Assembly: GCF_900215335.1 (NCBI RefSeq)
Contig: NZ_OCMT01000001.1
Location: forward strand, 1,116,001 to 1,180,000
Origin: Pedobacter xixiisoli
GTDB taxonomy: Bacteria; Bacteroidota; Bacteroidia; Sphingobacteriales; Sphingobacteriaceae
DNA length: 64,000 nt
Direction of reading: 5' to 3'
Shown here piece after piece: positions 1 through 8,398 of this stretch. The position numbers and the translations under genes are program-made. The notes beneath the pieces were generated by a model. It did not search any database, had not been told where the DNA came from, and saw nothing but the letters and a program-made list of their open reading frames with translations. Each line of letters starts with the position of its first letter. Positions within the stretch are counted from its first letter, which is position 1.

Positions 1-1
1 G

Positions 2-259
2 AGGAGAGGTCGCGGTTTCTTCAATAGTTTTAATGCCAAGTACTTTTTCTTACGTTTTCCGCTAGACCATATTTTCTGTTCGCCAGATTTTGCACTTTCT
101 GGAATTAAAAGGATGGAAAGCTGTGGCTCAGATCACTTTCCAATGTGTGTAAATCTACAGTTTAATCCAAAGGTAGAGCAGCTTAACGAAGAGCCAGTAG
201 CCGATCAGGATGACTTAGCGCTTGCTCAAGAAAAGTTAACTGCCGATACTGAAAGCTAG
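2..259 (+). CDS. Endonuclease/exonuclease/phosphatase family protein, C-terminal fragment
   Basis: This is the last 85 codons of a gene that begins before the window; it is open from base 2 and stops with TAG at 257-259. The fragment contains LDHIF and SDHFPM motifs, the C-terminal signature of the DNase I-like EEP fold in which the Asp-His pair takes part in catalysis. After the motif comes an acidic, low-complexity tail of about 30 residues (rich in E, D, A and Q). In Bacteroidota such proteins are often membrane-anchored or secreted, but the N-terminus is outside the window, so localisation and substrate (DNA, phospholipid or sugar phosphate) cannot be told. Confidence 0.75.
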   Translation, partial: RRGRGFFNSFNAKYFFLRFPLDHIFCSPDFALSGIKRMESCGSDHFPMCVNLQFNPKVEQLNEEPVADQDDLALAQEKLTADTES

Positions 260-294
260 TTTGCAGCAGCTGTTTTTAGCGCTATTTAATTACT

Positions 295-1602
295 TTGCTT
301 ATATTGCAATTTATTAAATTAACGATTTTGCTTTTAGGAAATTTCTGGGAATGGCTTAGAGGACCACGAGATAAGTTTAACCTCGAAGAAAGGTTAATCA
401 ACGCTGTTGGTTTATTATCTGTTTGCACGCTATTTATTTTTGTAGTCTACAATATGTTCGTGGTAGTTTTACCAGAACTGGCGCTAGTTACCGCACTTAC
501 GGTAGTTTTACAATTTGTTTTTTTCTACGCATCGAGATTTCGTAGAAATTTTAATGTAGCTAGGTTCGGATTTACCTTCTGTAGCTATATTTTTTTAGCT
601 GTCAATTACTACTACAGTTCGGGAATAGACGGACCCGTTTTATTTAGTTTTTTCGTAACGCTCATTATCATTCTAGTGATTAATGAAAAGCAACACTATC
701 TGTATTGGCTACTACATTGTGGCGTGGTGGTAAGTTTGTTGTTTTACGAATACCGTTATGGTGTTGTAAATACTTATAATAGCGCTGCTGAACGCTCTTT
801 CGATATTGCTTGTATCTTCTGCATTATGCTGTCGTTAGCTTTTGTATTGATAAAACTAGTATTGAAGAGCTACAATAGGGAAAGATTTCTTGCCAATCAA
901 AGAGCCGAAGAACTTGCCATCGTACATCAGGAAAACACCAGGTTATTCTCTATCATTTCACATGATTTACGTACACCGCTTAATAACATTAAAGGTTACT
1001 TGGAGTTGTTAAATAGTCAATTATTAACTGAGAGCGATAGGAGCATGTTAGAAGTGCAGTTGTTGGAGCTTACCAATGGCACTTCAGATTTCCTTACCAA
1101 TCTTTTATCTTGGTCTAAATCGCAATTAGATGGTACAAAAGTTCAACTAGTAAATGCTAATTTAGATCAACTGTTGGATGCCGTCCTAGCTACTATAAAT
1201 CCCTTAGCCATTAAAAAGAATTTAGTCATTAAAAAGGAGCTTAAGGTCAATCAATTTGTTGCCGATACAGAAATGACCAAAATGGTATTAAGAAACCTAC
1301 TATCTAATGCAGTTAAATACAGTAAAATGGGCGGCGAAATTATGATTAAATCCGAAGAACTGAATGGAAGGTTGATTCTTTCTGTTAGAGATTTTGGTGT
1401 CGGTATAGCTACAGAAAAGGAAATATCTATATTCACATCGCAAGTAAGCAGTTCTTTAGGCACCATGGAAGAACCTGGTGTAGGGCTAGGTTTAGTGCTC
1501 TGCGCTGATTTTGTGAAGCTTCAAAAGGGTAAAATCTGGTTCAATAGTGAAATAAATCAAGGCACTACGTTTTACCTATCTTTCCCAACTGTAATCTCAT
1601 AA
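295..1602 (+). CDS. Membrane-bound sensor histidine kinase
   Basis: The N-terminal half (about residues 30-195) is a run of hydrophobic segments, probably six membrane helices with almost no periplasmic domain. A HisKA dimerisation domain follows with phospho-acceptor His223 in the motif SHDLRTP. The HATPase domain has its N box around Asn338 (LLSNAVKY), a G1 box DFGVGI and a G2 box GVGLGL. The start is uncertain: there is no ATG before the membrane region, so TTG at 295 or the TTG three codons later is used. No response regulator gene adjoins it, so it is an orphan kinase. The stimulus is unknown; the multi-helix sensor suggests a membrane-derived or small hydrophobic signal. A hairpin terminator follows. 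Confidence 0.85.
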   Translation: MLILQFIKLTILLLGNFWEWLRGPRDKFNLEERLINAVGLLSVCTLFIFVVYNMFVVVLPELALVTALTVVLQFVFFYASRFRRNFNVARFGFTFCSYIFLAVNYYYSSGIDGPVLFSFFVTLIIILVINEKQHYLYWLLHCGVVVSLLFYEYRYGVVNTYNSAAERSFDIACIFCIMLSLAFVLIKLVLKSYNRERFLANQRAEELAIVHQENTRLFSIISHDLRTPLNNIKGYLELLNSQLLTESDRSMLEVQLLELTNGTSDFLTNLLSWSKSQLDGTKVQLVNANLDQLLDAVLATINPLAIKKNLVIKKELKVNQFVADTEMTKMVLRNLLSNAVKYSKMGGEIMIKSEELNGRLILSVRDFGVGIATEKEISIFTSQVSSSLGTMEEPGVGLGLVLCADFVKLQKGKIWFNSEINQGTTFYLSFPTVIS

Positions 1603-1636
1603 GCTATTTTCTGTTATTTCATTTTACGCTAAAAAA

Positions 1637-1668
1637 CAAAAAGCTATGGCATCCACCAGAGCTTTTTG
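1637..1668 (+). terminator. Rho-independent terminator after the histidine kinase
   Basis: A perfect 9-bp stem (1637-1645 with 1660-1668) encloses a 14-base loop. The stem ends in an A-run on the left and a T-run on the right, so it could work in either direction. It lies 35 bases after the kinase stop codon. Confidence 0.65.
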
Positions 1669-1849
1669 TATCAACTAACCTAAACTGTATGATAAATACT
1701 AACCAAATATTTAACACTGCAAAGGTAATCTTGCCATGTTAAGTAGGTATTAAGTTTCAATCAAAAATGATGATATTTTGTTAATGCAAAATGTATGCTC
1801 ACTTAAACATTTTGCTTTTGTTTTGTGTTCATATTGTACACTAGAAAAT

Positions 1850-2092
1850 ATGAAAGAAATGAATACAGATTTGCAACGCTTTATCGAAAAATTCCAGCCA
1901 AATAAATTTAAGCTAATGGCCCAAGGTGTAGAAATTAGAGGTGCCGTAGATTTACATAATGCCATGAAAGAAGCTCGTATGCTCATAGAACGTTTTCAGC
2001 TCTCTTTAACGGTTAACCATAATGCAGAAATGTTGAGTTACCAAGGTTTCGAAGTCAATTTGCTATCGGTTAAAGATGTAGAAGCTGCTTAA
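1850..2092 (+). CDS. Small hypothetical protein (80 aa)
   Basis: I do not recognise a family. The open frame can be extended upstream to a TTG at 1778, but that extension is cysteine-rich and unlike the rest, so the ATG at 1850 (or the next one at 1859) is preferred. The product is a soluble, mixed-charge protein of about 80 residues with no signal peptide, membrane segment or obvious metal motif. It stands alone between two terminator-like hairpins and directly upstream of the ECF sigma gene, but nothing shows that the two work together. Size and isolation are typical of lineage-restricted Bacteroidota small proteins. Confidence 0.5.
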   Translation: MKEMNTDLQRFIEKFQPNKFKLMAQGVEIRGAVDLHNAMKEARMLIERFQLSLTVNHNAEMLSYQGFEVNLLSVKDVEAA

Positions 2093-2131
2093 GTCTTCGT
2101 TTTTATCCTAATTTTAAATCAAAAAGCTCTT

Positions 2132-2170
2132 TTAAAATGAGGTTAATTACGAAGGTTAACCTCATTTTAA
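2132..2170. terminator. Perfect 15-bp inverted repeat, terminator or operator
   Basis: Arms 2132-2146 and 2156-2170 are exact reverse complements around a 9-base spacer. The A-rich left end and T-rich right end, and the position 40 bases after the small ORF, suit a bidirectional terminator. It also ends only 43 bases before the sigma-factor ATG, in promoter territory, so an operator role is possible. Confidence 0.6.
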
Positions 2171-2213
2171 TCTTTTGTTTACACGATATGTTGATGTTTG
2201 TAACAACATCGAC

Positions 2214-2777
2214 ATGGAAATTCAGCAACAAACAGAGCGCTATATTTATGAAGTAGAAGAAACTAGTGCGCTAGACTTCGATAAGCTGTTCAAGAATTTC
2301 AGCGAAATGCTTTATAATTATGCATTTTATTATTTGAATGATATGGAAGCCGCAAAAAGTGTAGTTAACGATACCTTTTTACGGCTTTGGGATGGAAAGC
2401 GCAAACCACTTTACATCAAACCTTATTTATATCGCTCTGTTAAAAATGCTTGTCTAAATTATTTGTCTCAACGTAAGGATAATGTTGTATTTAAGGAATC
2501 CTTTGAATTGGAGAATTTATCGGATGGGTTTGTTAATGTTCATCACAACGAGGATACCATTGATAAACTTCTTTTTTTAGAAAAGGTAATATCAAACTTG
2601 CCTGCAAAAAGACAACTCGTATTTAAAATGTTCCGTTTCGAGGAATTAAGTTATGCCGAAATAGCTGAGCTACTGAATATTTCTGTGAGAACAGTAGAAG
2701 ACCACTTAGCGAAAAGTATGCAGTTTATACACGCACAGGCTAAACATTTAGTTGATGGAAAGTTAACGAATACTTAA
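2214..2777 (+). CDS. ECF-type RNA polymerase sigma factor (FecI-like)
   Basis: The 187-residue protein has a sigma region 2 near its N-terminus (motif around NYAFYYLNDMEAA and FLRLWD) and a sigma region 4 helix-turn-helix near the C-terminus (LSYAEIAELLNIS, then VRTVEDHL). This is the usual size and layout of Bacteroidota ECF sigma factors. The frame is open to a TTG at 2175, but ATG at 2214 gives a normal N-terminus. It is followed after 57 bases by a FecR anti-sigma gene and then a TonB-dependent receptor with an STN domain. By analogy with the FecI-FecR-FecA relay, this sigma factor should transcribe the receptor-phosphatase genes when the receptor binds its ligand. Confidence 0.9.
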   Translation: MEIQQQTERYIYEVEETSALDFDKLFKNFSEMLYNYAFYYLNDMEAAKSVVNDTFLRLWDGKRKPLYIKPYLYRSVKNACLNYLSQRKDNVVFKESFELENLSDGFVNVHHNEDTIDKLLFLEKVISNLPAKRQLVFKMFRFEELSYAEIAELLNISVRTVEDHLAKSMQFIHAQAKHLVDGKLTNT

Positions 2778-2834
2778 CTTCTTTAAGCCCGTATTTCCTG
2801 CTGTTTTCTTGTCTTTAAGAGTAAGAAATCATTC

Positions 2835-3836
2835 ATGGAAGATAAAATCTGGAATTATATAATTAAACGACTAACTGGTGTAGAAACAGAGGAAAGTAAA
2901 CTGTTTTTAGACCAGTGGTTAAATGCTAGCGACGAAAACGTAAAACTTTATCACGAGGCCGAACAACTTTGGAAATGGACAGGATCGGTATCTAAATCTG
3001 TAATAGAGGATAATGAAAATGTCATAACTCATCCGGCGGTAGAGCAAAATAGGCGGAAATCTTTTAAAGGGATTATCAAGTATGGTGTAGCGGCGTCTCT
3101 AGCTGTATTCACTTCACTTTCTGTATATTATTTATCTAGATCTAAATCACAAGTTGATGATGTAGAGATTGCTTACACAGTTCATAAAGCTGTAAATGGT
3201 AAAGTAATGAAAGTAACACTGCCTGACAGTTCTACCATTTGGCTAAATGCTGGTAGTGAAGTAAGTTATCCTAAGGATTTTCATACAAGGAAAACTAGGG
3301 CTATTCAATTAATCGGCGAAGCTTTCTTTGAAGTAACACATAATGAAAAACAGCCTTTTGTAGTAGAAAGTGGTAATCTCAAAACTATTGTGTACGGAAC
3401 TAGCTTCAATGTTAATTCTTACAAAGGCAATAAGCAAAGTTCGGTAACCGTAAAAACGGGAAAAGTGGGCGTTTTGTTAAAGCAAGACAGCTTGAGCAAA
3501 CCTACCATGTTATTGCCTGGGAATAGGTTGGTCTATCATCGTGATAACGGAAAATTAGAGAAAACAACCATTTTTAAGGAGGATATAGCTAATTGGATAA
3601 ATGGAGGTTTAGCATTTGACCAAGCCACGCCACAAGAAGTTTTTGCTACGCTAGCAAGAAAGTTTGATGTTGAGTTTAGTTTTGAAGAAACGGCATTCGA
3701 GGGATGTAAAATCACAGCTAAGTTCCCAAATCAATCATTAGAAACAATATTAACTACGTTAAGCGCCTCACTTCGTGTCAAATTTAAAGAAGATGGTAAA
3801 GCCATTGAAGTAAAAGGAGGGCAATCATGTAGGTGA
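2835..3836 (+). CDS. FecR-family anti-sigma factor
   Basis: This 333-residue single-pass inner-membrane protein has a cytoplasmic N-terminal domain (about 1-80) that should bind the ECF sigma factor. One membrane helix lies at about 83-101. The periplasmic FecR domain (about 117-215) contains LPDSSTIWLNAGSEVSYP and the GEAFFEV motif. A DUF4974-like C-terminal domain (about 255-325) probably contacts the STN domain of the partner receptor. Length and order match Bacteroidota FecR proteins. It lies between the sigma gene and the receptor, the standard arrangement for cell-surface signalling. The last residues end in SCR, slightly beyond the DUF4974 core. The signal is presumably the receptor substrate. 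Confidence 0.9.
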   Translation: MEDKIWNYIIKRLTGVETEESKLFLDQWLNASDENVKLYHEAEQLWKWTGSVSKSVIEDNENVITHPAVEQNRRKSFKGIIKYGVAASLAVFTSLSVYYLSRSKSQVDDVEIAYTVHKAVNGKVMKVTLPDSSTIWLNAGSEVSYPKDFHTRKTRAIQLIGEAFFEVTHNEKQPFVVESGNLKTIVYGTSFNVNSYKGNKQSSVTVKTGKVGVLLKQDSLSKPTMLLPGNRLVYHRDNGKLEKTTIFKEDIANWINGGLAFDQATPQEVFATLARKFDVEFSFEETAFEGCKITAKFPNQSLETILTTLSASLRVKFKEDGKAIEVKGGQSCR

Positions 3837-3844
3837 AAATAAAA

Positions 3845-3872
3845 AGCCATCTCTGCTGCTACAGAAATGGCT
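3845..3872 (+). promoter_or_regulatory. Hairpin between fecR and the receptor gene
   Basis: Arms 3845-3855 and 3862-3872 pair over 11 bases with one mismatch around a 6-base loop, nine bases after the fecR stop codon. There is no long T-run after it. It could be a leaky terminator that separates low anti-sigma expression from high receptor expression, or an RNA processing site. The sigma-dependent receptor promoter would be expected between 3873 and 3953. Confidence 0.4.
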
Positions 3873-3953
3873 AAAATCTTATTGCCAACGGTCTGCTAAC
3901 CTTAGGCAATTATTAATAATTATTAACGGTAATAATCAGTAACAAACAAATTT

Positions 3954-6900
3954 ATGAAAAAAAACAATGGGTTATTTAACCCAAAAGGAATTTTTATGCG
4001 AATTAGCTTAATCTTCTGCTTGCTTTCTACACTGTGCCTAACATTTAGCAGTGCAGCTGTAGTTAAAGCGCAATATGGTCTTGACAAAAGGATTGATATC
4101 ACATTAAAAGACAAAACATTTCCCGAGCTACTTAAAGAAATAGAACGTAAAACAGGCGTTAGCTTTGTATACACCAACAAAGAAAATGTAGCAGGTACAG
4201 TATCGGTGAGCGACCAGTCTAAAACAGCAAGAGCGATACTTACTCCACTTTTGAAAAAATATGAATTACAAGCCGTAGAAAATGGATTGTTGGTAGTATT
4301 ACGTAAGCTAGAAGCTAAAGTTTCAGTACAAGAAAAACCTGGAAGTATTGTAGGTTTCGTTAAAGATGTTGCTAACAATCAGATACTACCTTACGCTACC
4401 GTAGTGGTTAAAGGTACCAACCAAAAAGCAATTACAGATATGAATGGTTATTTCGTATTGAGTAATGTGAGCGCAGGTAAAGCAGTATTAAGAGTTACTT
4501 ACATTGGCTTCAAAGCTTTTGAAACTACCGTGAATGTAGTTGGTGGTAAAACCAATAACGCTGATTTGAAACTGACTAGTGAAAGTAATGATATGAAAGG
4601 TATCACGATTACTGGTATTCGTAGAGGAGAGAGTGTGGCGCTAAATAACATGCAAAATGCGGATAACGTAAAATATGTACTTTCTGAAGAGCAAATTGAG
4701 CGTTTCCCAGATGCAACTGTTGGTGAAGCTATGCAAAGGGTTCCTGGTATCGCCATGGATTACAGTTATGGATTACCTAGAAACATCATTATTAGAGGTT
4801 TAGACCAAAGTATGGGTTCGGTTACTTTAAACGGAAACAGATTGCCATCTACGCAAACCAACTCTCGTGATATCGATTTAAACGGTATCCTTTCTTCAAC
4901 GGTTGAAGCTATTGAGGTAAACAAAACACTTACCCCAGATATGGAGGCCGATGGTACTTCTGGTTCGGTAAATATCATCTCTAAAACACCAAAAATTGGA
5001 ATGAAACAATTTCAAGTTAAGGGCTCGTTTGGTAATAACTTCCTTTTAGGCAAACAAAACTTTGACGGTGCTTTTAATTATGGCGAACGCAAGAATAAAA
5101 TCGCTTACTTAATTGGTGTAAACTATAGCAACACCAACCGTGGTGAAGATAGGGTACAAAAGGATTATGATACCTACGAAATCAACGGTGTTGAGAAATT
5201 AAAGCTGTCGAATTTAGAGCTAGAAGGTTCTGACTTGAACAGAGAAAACATCGGTGTGCAAGGTGAATTAAGCTTTTTCCCAACAGAGAAAAGCCAAATT
5301 TATGTACGAGGAAACTATAACAAGTTCTATGAATTACAAACTAGAGGAACAAAAAGTTATAGCATTGGAGAATATACTAGCGAAACTACCGTAGCGGATG
5401 TAAATATAGGTTCTAGCGGTACGCCAAGAGATTATAACAGGGATTTATTCAGTGTATCTGGTGGTGCTAAAACAAATATCAATAACTGGATTGGTAATGT
5501 AGATGTAACCTATGCAAGTGGTCTTTACGACCAGCCAACTTACTATGACGGTTTCTTTAATTATGGTGGTTTAACGGCAAATATGGATATCTCAAATCCT
5601 AGAGCACCACAATTTGATTTTACCAATGGCAATCCCAACGATGCGAGTAAATACGTGACTTCAAACTATGTTAACAGACATCAAATAGCTAACGATAGAG
5701 ATATTCAAGGTTCATTAAATATTGAACGTACTTTCGATTTGAGCGACAAAAATAAGTTCAAATTTAAGTTTGGTGGCAGAATGAAATACAAAGAAGACGA
5801 CCATACCAGAAGTTATTATCAATATAAATTGAAAACCGGAACTATAGCGATGTCTAATTTCCTTTCAGATTATTCGAGAGAGAAATATTTTAATGGTCAT
5901 TATAACCTTTCGGGAGCTATTGCCAACGGTTACTTGATGGAAGAATATTATCAGAATAACTTAAACCTATTTAGTAACGACGAAACTTATATCAGACAAA
6001 ATACCGACCCTGATTCTTACAATGGTAAAGAAAACATGCAGGCAGGTTATGTAATGGGTAAATTAACTTTAGATAAGTTAGACATTATCACAGGGGTAAG
6101 GTATGAAAACACTGGTTTTGAGTATAATGGTAACATTGTAAACTTTAACAATACCGGAGCTTACGTATCTACCAACAAAGTAGCGGTTAAATCTAATTTC
6201 AATGGTTTTTTCCCTAGCTTAAACTTAAAGTACGCAGTTTCTCCACGTACCAACTTTAGAGCAGCGGTAACCAAATCATTATCTAGACCAGGTTATTATG
6301 ATCTAGTGCCTTGGGAAGAAATTGAAGTGCGTAGAAAACGTATGAAGAAGGGAAATCCAGATTTAGACCAAGCAACTTCTGTTAACTACGATTTCTTGTT
6401 TGAGCATTACCTAAAATCTTTAGGTTTAATTTCTGGTGGTATATTCTACAAAAACATTGATAATTACATATACGAAAGTATTTATTTGCAACAAGGCGGA
6501 CAGTTTGATCAATATCAAGTTACGCAAACTGTAAACGGAGCTAATGCGCATGTATATGGTTACGAAGTAGCTTGGCAACAACAATTAACCTTCTTGCCAG
6601 GCTTTTGGAATGGATTTGGTATCTACGCCAATTACACTCAAATTCAATCTAAATTTAAGGTTCCTGGCATTGTGAGCGAGCGTACGGTTCGTTTGCCATC
6701 AATGCGTCCTAAAGTGGGTAATGCTTCATTGTCTTACGAGAAATATGGTTTCTCTGGTCGTTTATCACTAAACTTCTACGATACTTTTATTGACGAATTG
6801 GCTGATGTAGAAGCTAACGATTTGATGGAAAAAGGAAGAGTACAATTGGATTTCTCTGCTTCTCAAAAAATCAATAATAAGTTCACCATTTTCATGGGAA

Positions 6901-7019
6901 TTAGTAACATCAACAATGCGCAAACTATCCTTGATTTTGGCGATGGCAGACCTAATGACCACAAATACTACTCTAGATGGGCTAATCTAGGTTTTAAATA
7001 CAATCCATTTTATAAATAA
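3954..7019 (+). CDS. TonB-dependent receptor with STN signalling domain (FecA-type)
   Basis: This 1021-residue outer-membrane receptor starts with a short polar extension and a signal peptide that should be cut after Ala39. An STN domain follows (about 45-115, RIDITLKDKTFPELL and TGVSFVYT), then a CarboxypepD_reg-like domain (about 130-215), the plug (about 240-345; VGEAMQRVPG, IIRGLDQSM) and the beta-barrel. The plug wording resembles the TIGR01782-type receptors rather than SusC, and there is no SusD partner. The STN domain is what would touch the FecR protein encoded just upstream, so uptake and gene induction are probably linked. The phosphatase gene begins two bases after its stop codon. 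The substrate is not readable from sequence; a phosphorylated organic compound is the natural guess. Confidence 0.92.
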   Translation: MKKNNGLFNPKGIFMRISLIFCLLSTLCLTFSSAAVVKAQYGLDKRIDITLKDKTFPELLKEIERKTGVSFVYTNKENVAGTVSVSDQSKTARAILTPLLKKYELQAVENGLLVVLRKLEAKVSVQEKPGSIVGFVKDVANNQILPYATVVVKGTNQKAITDMNGYFVLSNVSAGKAVLRVTYIGFKAFETTVNVVGGKTNNADLKLTSESNDMKGITITGIRRGESVALNNMQNADNVKYVLSEEQIERFPDATVGEAMQRVPGIAMDYSYGLPRNIIIRGLDQSMGSVTLNGNRLPSTQTNSRDIDLNGILSSTVEAIEVNKTLTPDMEADGTSGSVNIISKTPKIGMKQFQVKGSFGNNFLLGKQNFDGAFNYGERKNKIAYLIGVNYSNTNRGEDRVQKDYDTYEINGVEKLKLSNLELEGSDLNRENIGVQGELSFFPTEKSQIYVRGNYNKFYELQTRGTKSYSIGEYTSETTVADVNIGSSGTPRDYNRDLFSVSGGAKTNINNWIGNVDVTYASGLYDQPTYYDGFFNYGGLTANMDISNPRAPQFDFTNGNPNDASKYVTSNYVNRHQIANDRDIQGSLNIERTFDLSDKNKFKFKFGGRMKYKEDDHTRSYYQYKLKTGTIAMSNFLSDYSREKYFNGHYNLSGAIANGYLMEEYYQNNLNLFSNDETYIRQNTDPDSYNGKENMQAGYVMGKLTLDKLDIITGVRYENTGFEYNGNIVNFNNTGAYVSTNKVAVKSNFNGFFPSLNLKYAVSPRTNFRAAVTKSLSRPGYYDLVPWEEIEVRRKRMKKGNPDLDQATSVNYDFLFEHYLKSLGLISGGIFYKNIDNYIYESIYLQQGGQFDQYQVTQTVNGANAHVYGYEVAWQQQLTFLPGFWNGFGIYANYTQIQSKFKVPGIVSERTVRLPSMRPKVGNASLSYEKYGFSGRLSLNFYDTFIDELADVEANDLMEKGRVQLDFSASQKINNKFTIFMGISNINNAQTILDFGDGRPNDHKYYSRWANLGFKYNPFYK

Positions 7020-7021
7020 GC

Positions 7022-8308
7022 ATGATTACAACTTTTAAGAAAAAGATGACCTTTTTGGCGGCACTAGCTTTAGTGCTGCCAACTTTGGCAAAAGCGCAAG
7101 AATTTAAGGCTGGTAAGTTCCCAGACAGAATCATTTTGACTTGGTCGGCAGATCCAAAAACCACACAAGCGGTGACTTGGCGCACCGATAGCACGGTTAA
7201 CAAAAGCTTTGCGCAAATCTTGGTAGAAGACAGTTCTCCAAAATTGGATAAGCCAGAAGCGAAAGAATATCCTGCAAAAATTGAGGTGCTAAGAGGTAAA
7301 GCTTATGAGGCGGCAAATTACCACAGCGTAAATTTCGAAGGCTTAACTCCTGATAAATTGTACACTTATAGAGTAGGAGATGGGACCAATTGGAGCGAGT
7401 GGTTTCAGTTTAAAACGGCACCAGAAAAGGAGCAGCCTTTTTCTTTCATTTATTTGGGGGATGCACAGAACGATATCCGTTCAAAGTGGTCTAGGGTGAT
7501 TAGAAAAGCTTTTGCTACACATGGTGATGCCCGCTTTATTGTGCATGCAGGAGATTTGATTAACCGCTCTAACAATGACAACGAATGGGGTGAGTGGCAT
7601 TTTGGCGGTGGTTTCATCAATGGGATGATTCCAAGCATTCCATCGTCTGGTAACCACGAGTACTTCCGTGATGAGCAACGTACGTTAACCTTAGATCCAC
7701 ATTGGAGAGCGCAATACACCTTGCCAGAAAACGGGCCAAAGGGATTGGAAGAATCTGTTTACTACGTAGATTATGCCAACGTTCGTATCATTTCATTAAA
7801 CTCGCAAATGATCGTGTTGGATTCTGCTTCTCTGAAAGCACAAGCGGTTTGGTTGGAAGAAGTGCTAAAAAACAACCCAAAACGTTGGACAATGATTACT
7901 TATCACCATCCAATTTATTCTACCGCGAAGGGAAGAGACAATAAAGAGTTTAGAGAGTTGTTTAAACCGCTTTTCGATAAATATCACGTAGATATTTTAA
8001 TGCAAGGCCACGACCATACATACAGCCGTGGACAGAATTTACCTACTGGTGTTTCTGGTAAGGTTGGTGGGCCAATGTATGTAGTTTCTGTAGCTGGACC
8101 AAAAATGTACAAGGTAGATGTAAATCCGAAATGGATGGACGTATTTGCCGAAAACACGCAACTGTTCCAAATCATTAACGTAGATGGCGAGAATCTGACT
8201 TATACTGCTTATAAGGCATCAGGAGAGGTTTTCGATAGCTTTAAATTGAAGAAAGCCAGCAAAGACAAAGCTGCCGTGTTTACAGATTTGAACAAGAACA
8301 AAAAATAA
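7022..8308 (+). CDS. Secreted metallophosphatase, purple acid phosphatase-like
   Basis: This 428-residue exported protein has a signal peptide (about 1-25, ending AKAQ). A fibronectin-like PAP N-terminal domain (about 30-130) precedes a metallophosphoesterase domain. The five metal motifs are visible: GDAQ, GDLIN (Asp178), GNHEY, HHP and GHDH (followed by TYSR). In classical purple acid phosphatases the second motif is GDxxY, whose tyrosine gives the Fe(III) charge-transfer colour. Here that position is Asn181, so the enzyme may carry different metals. It is transcribed with the TonB-dependent receptor (two-base gap), suggesting that it strips phosphate from an imported or surface-bound ester. 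A GC-rich terminator ends the unit. Confidence 0.88.
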   Translation: MITTFKKKMTFLAALALVLPTLAKAQEFKAGKFPDRIILTWSADPKTTQAVTWRTDSTVNKSFAQILVEDSSPKLDKPEAKEYPAKIEVLRGKAYEAANYHSVNFEGLTPDKLYTYRVGDGTNWSEWFQFKTAPEKEQPFSFIYLGDAQNDIRSKWSRVIRKAFATHGDARFIVHAGDLINRSNNDNEWGEWHFGGGFINGMIPSIPSSGNHEYFRDEQRTLTLDPHWRAQYTLPENGPKGLEESVYYVDYANVRIISLNSQMIVLDSASLKAQAVWLEEVLKNNPKRWTMITYHHPIYSTAKGRDNKEFRELFKPLFDKYHVDILMQGHDHTYSRGQNLPTGVSGKVGGPMYVVSVAGPKMYKVDVNPKWMDVFAENTQLFQIINVDGENLTYTAYKASGEVFDSFKLKKASKDKAAVFTDLNKNKK

Positions 8309-8329
8309 TACCCTAGTTTCTAATTATAG

Positions 8330-8360
8330 GCCGTTCGACATAAAGTTGAGCGGCTTTTTT
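8330..8360 (+). terminator. Rho-independent terminator of the receptor-phosphatase operon
   Basis: A 7-bp GC-rich stem with one G-U pair (8330-8336 with 8348-8354) has an 11-base loop and is followed by six T residues. It lies just after the phosphatase stop codon. Confidence 0.85.
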
Positions 8361-8398
8361 ATGCTATTTTCCTTCATTGTGAGCCTGAAAAGCAGATC

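Noticed and set aside
7702-7944. An 80-codon open frame inside the phosphatase gene, plus many others antisense to long genes (for example 29508-29903 and 44774-45412).
   Set aside because: They lie wholly within strongly supported genes, show no domain or signal features, and follow the codon pattern of the true frame.
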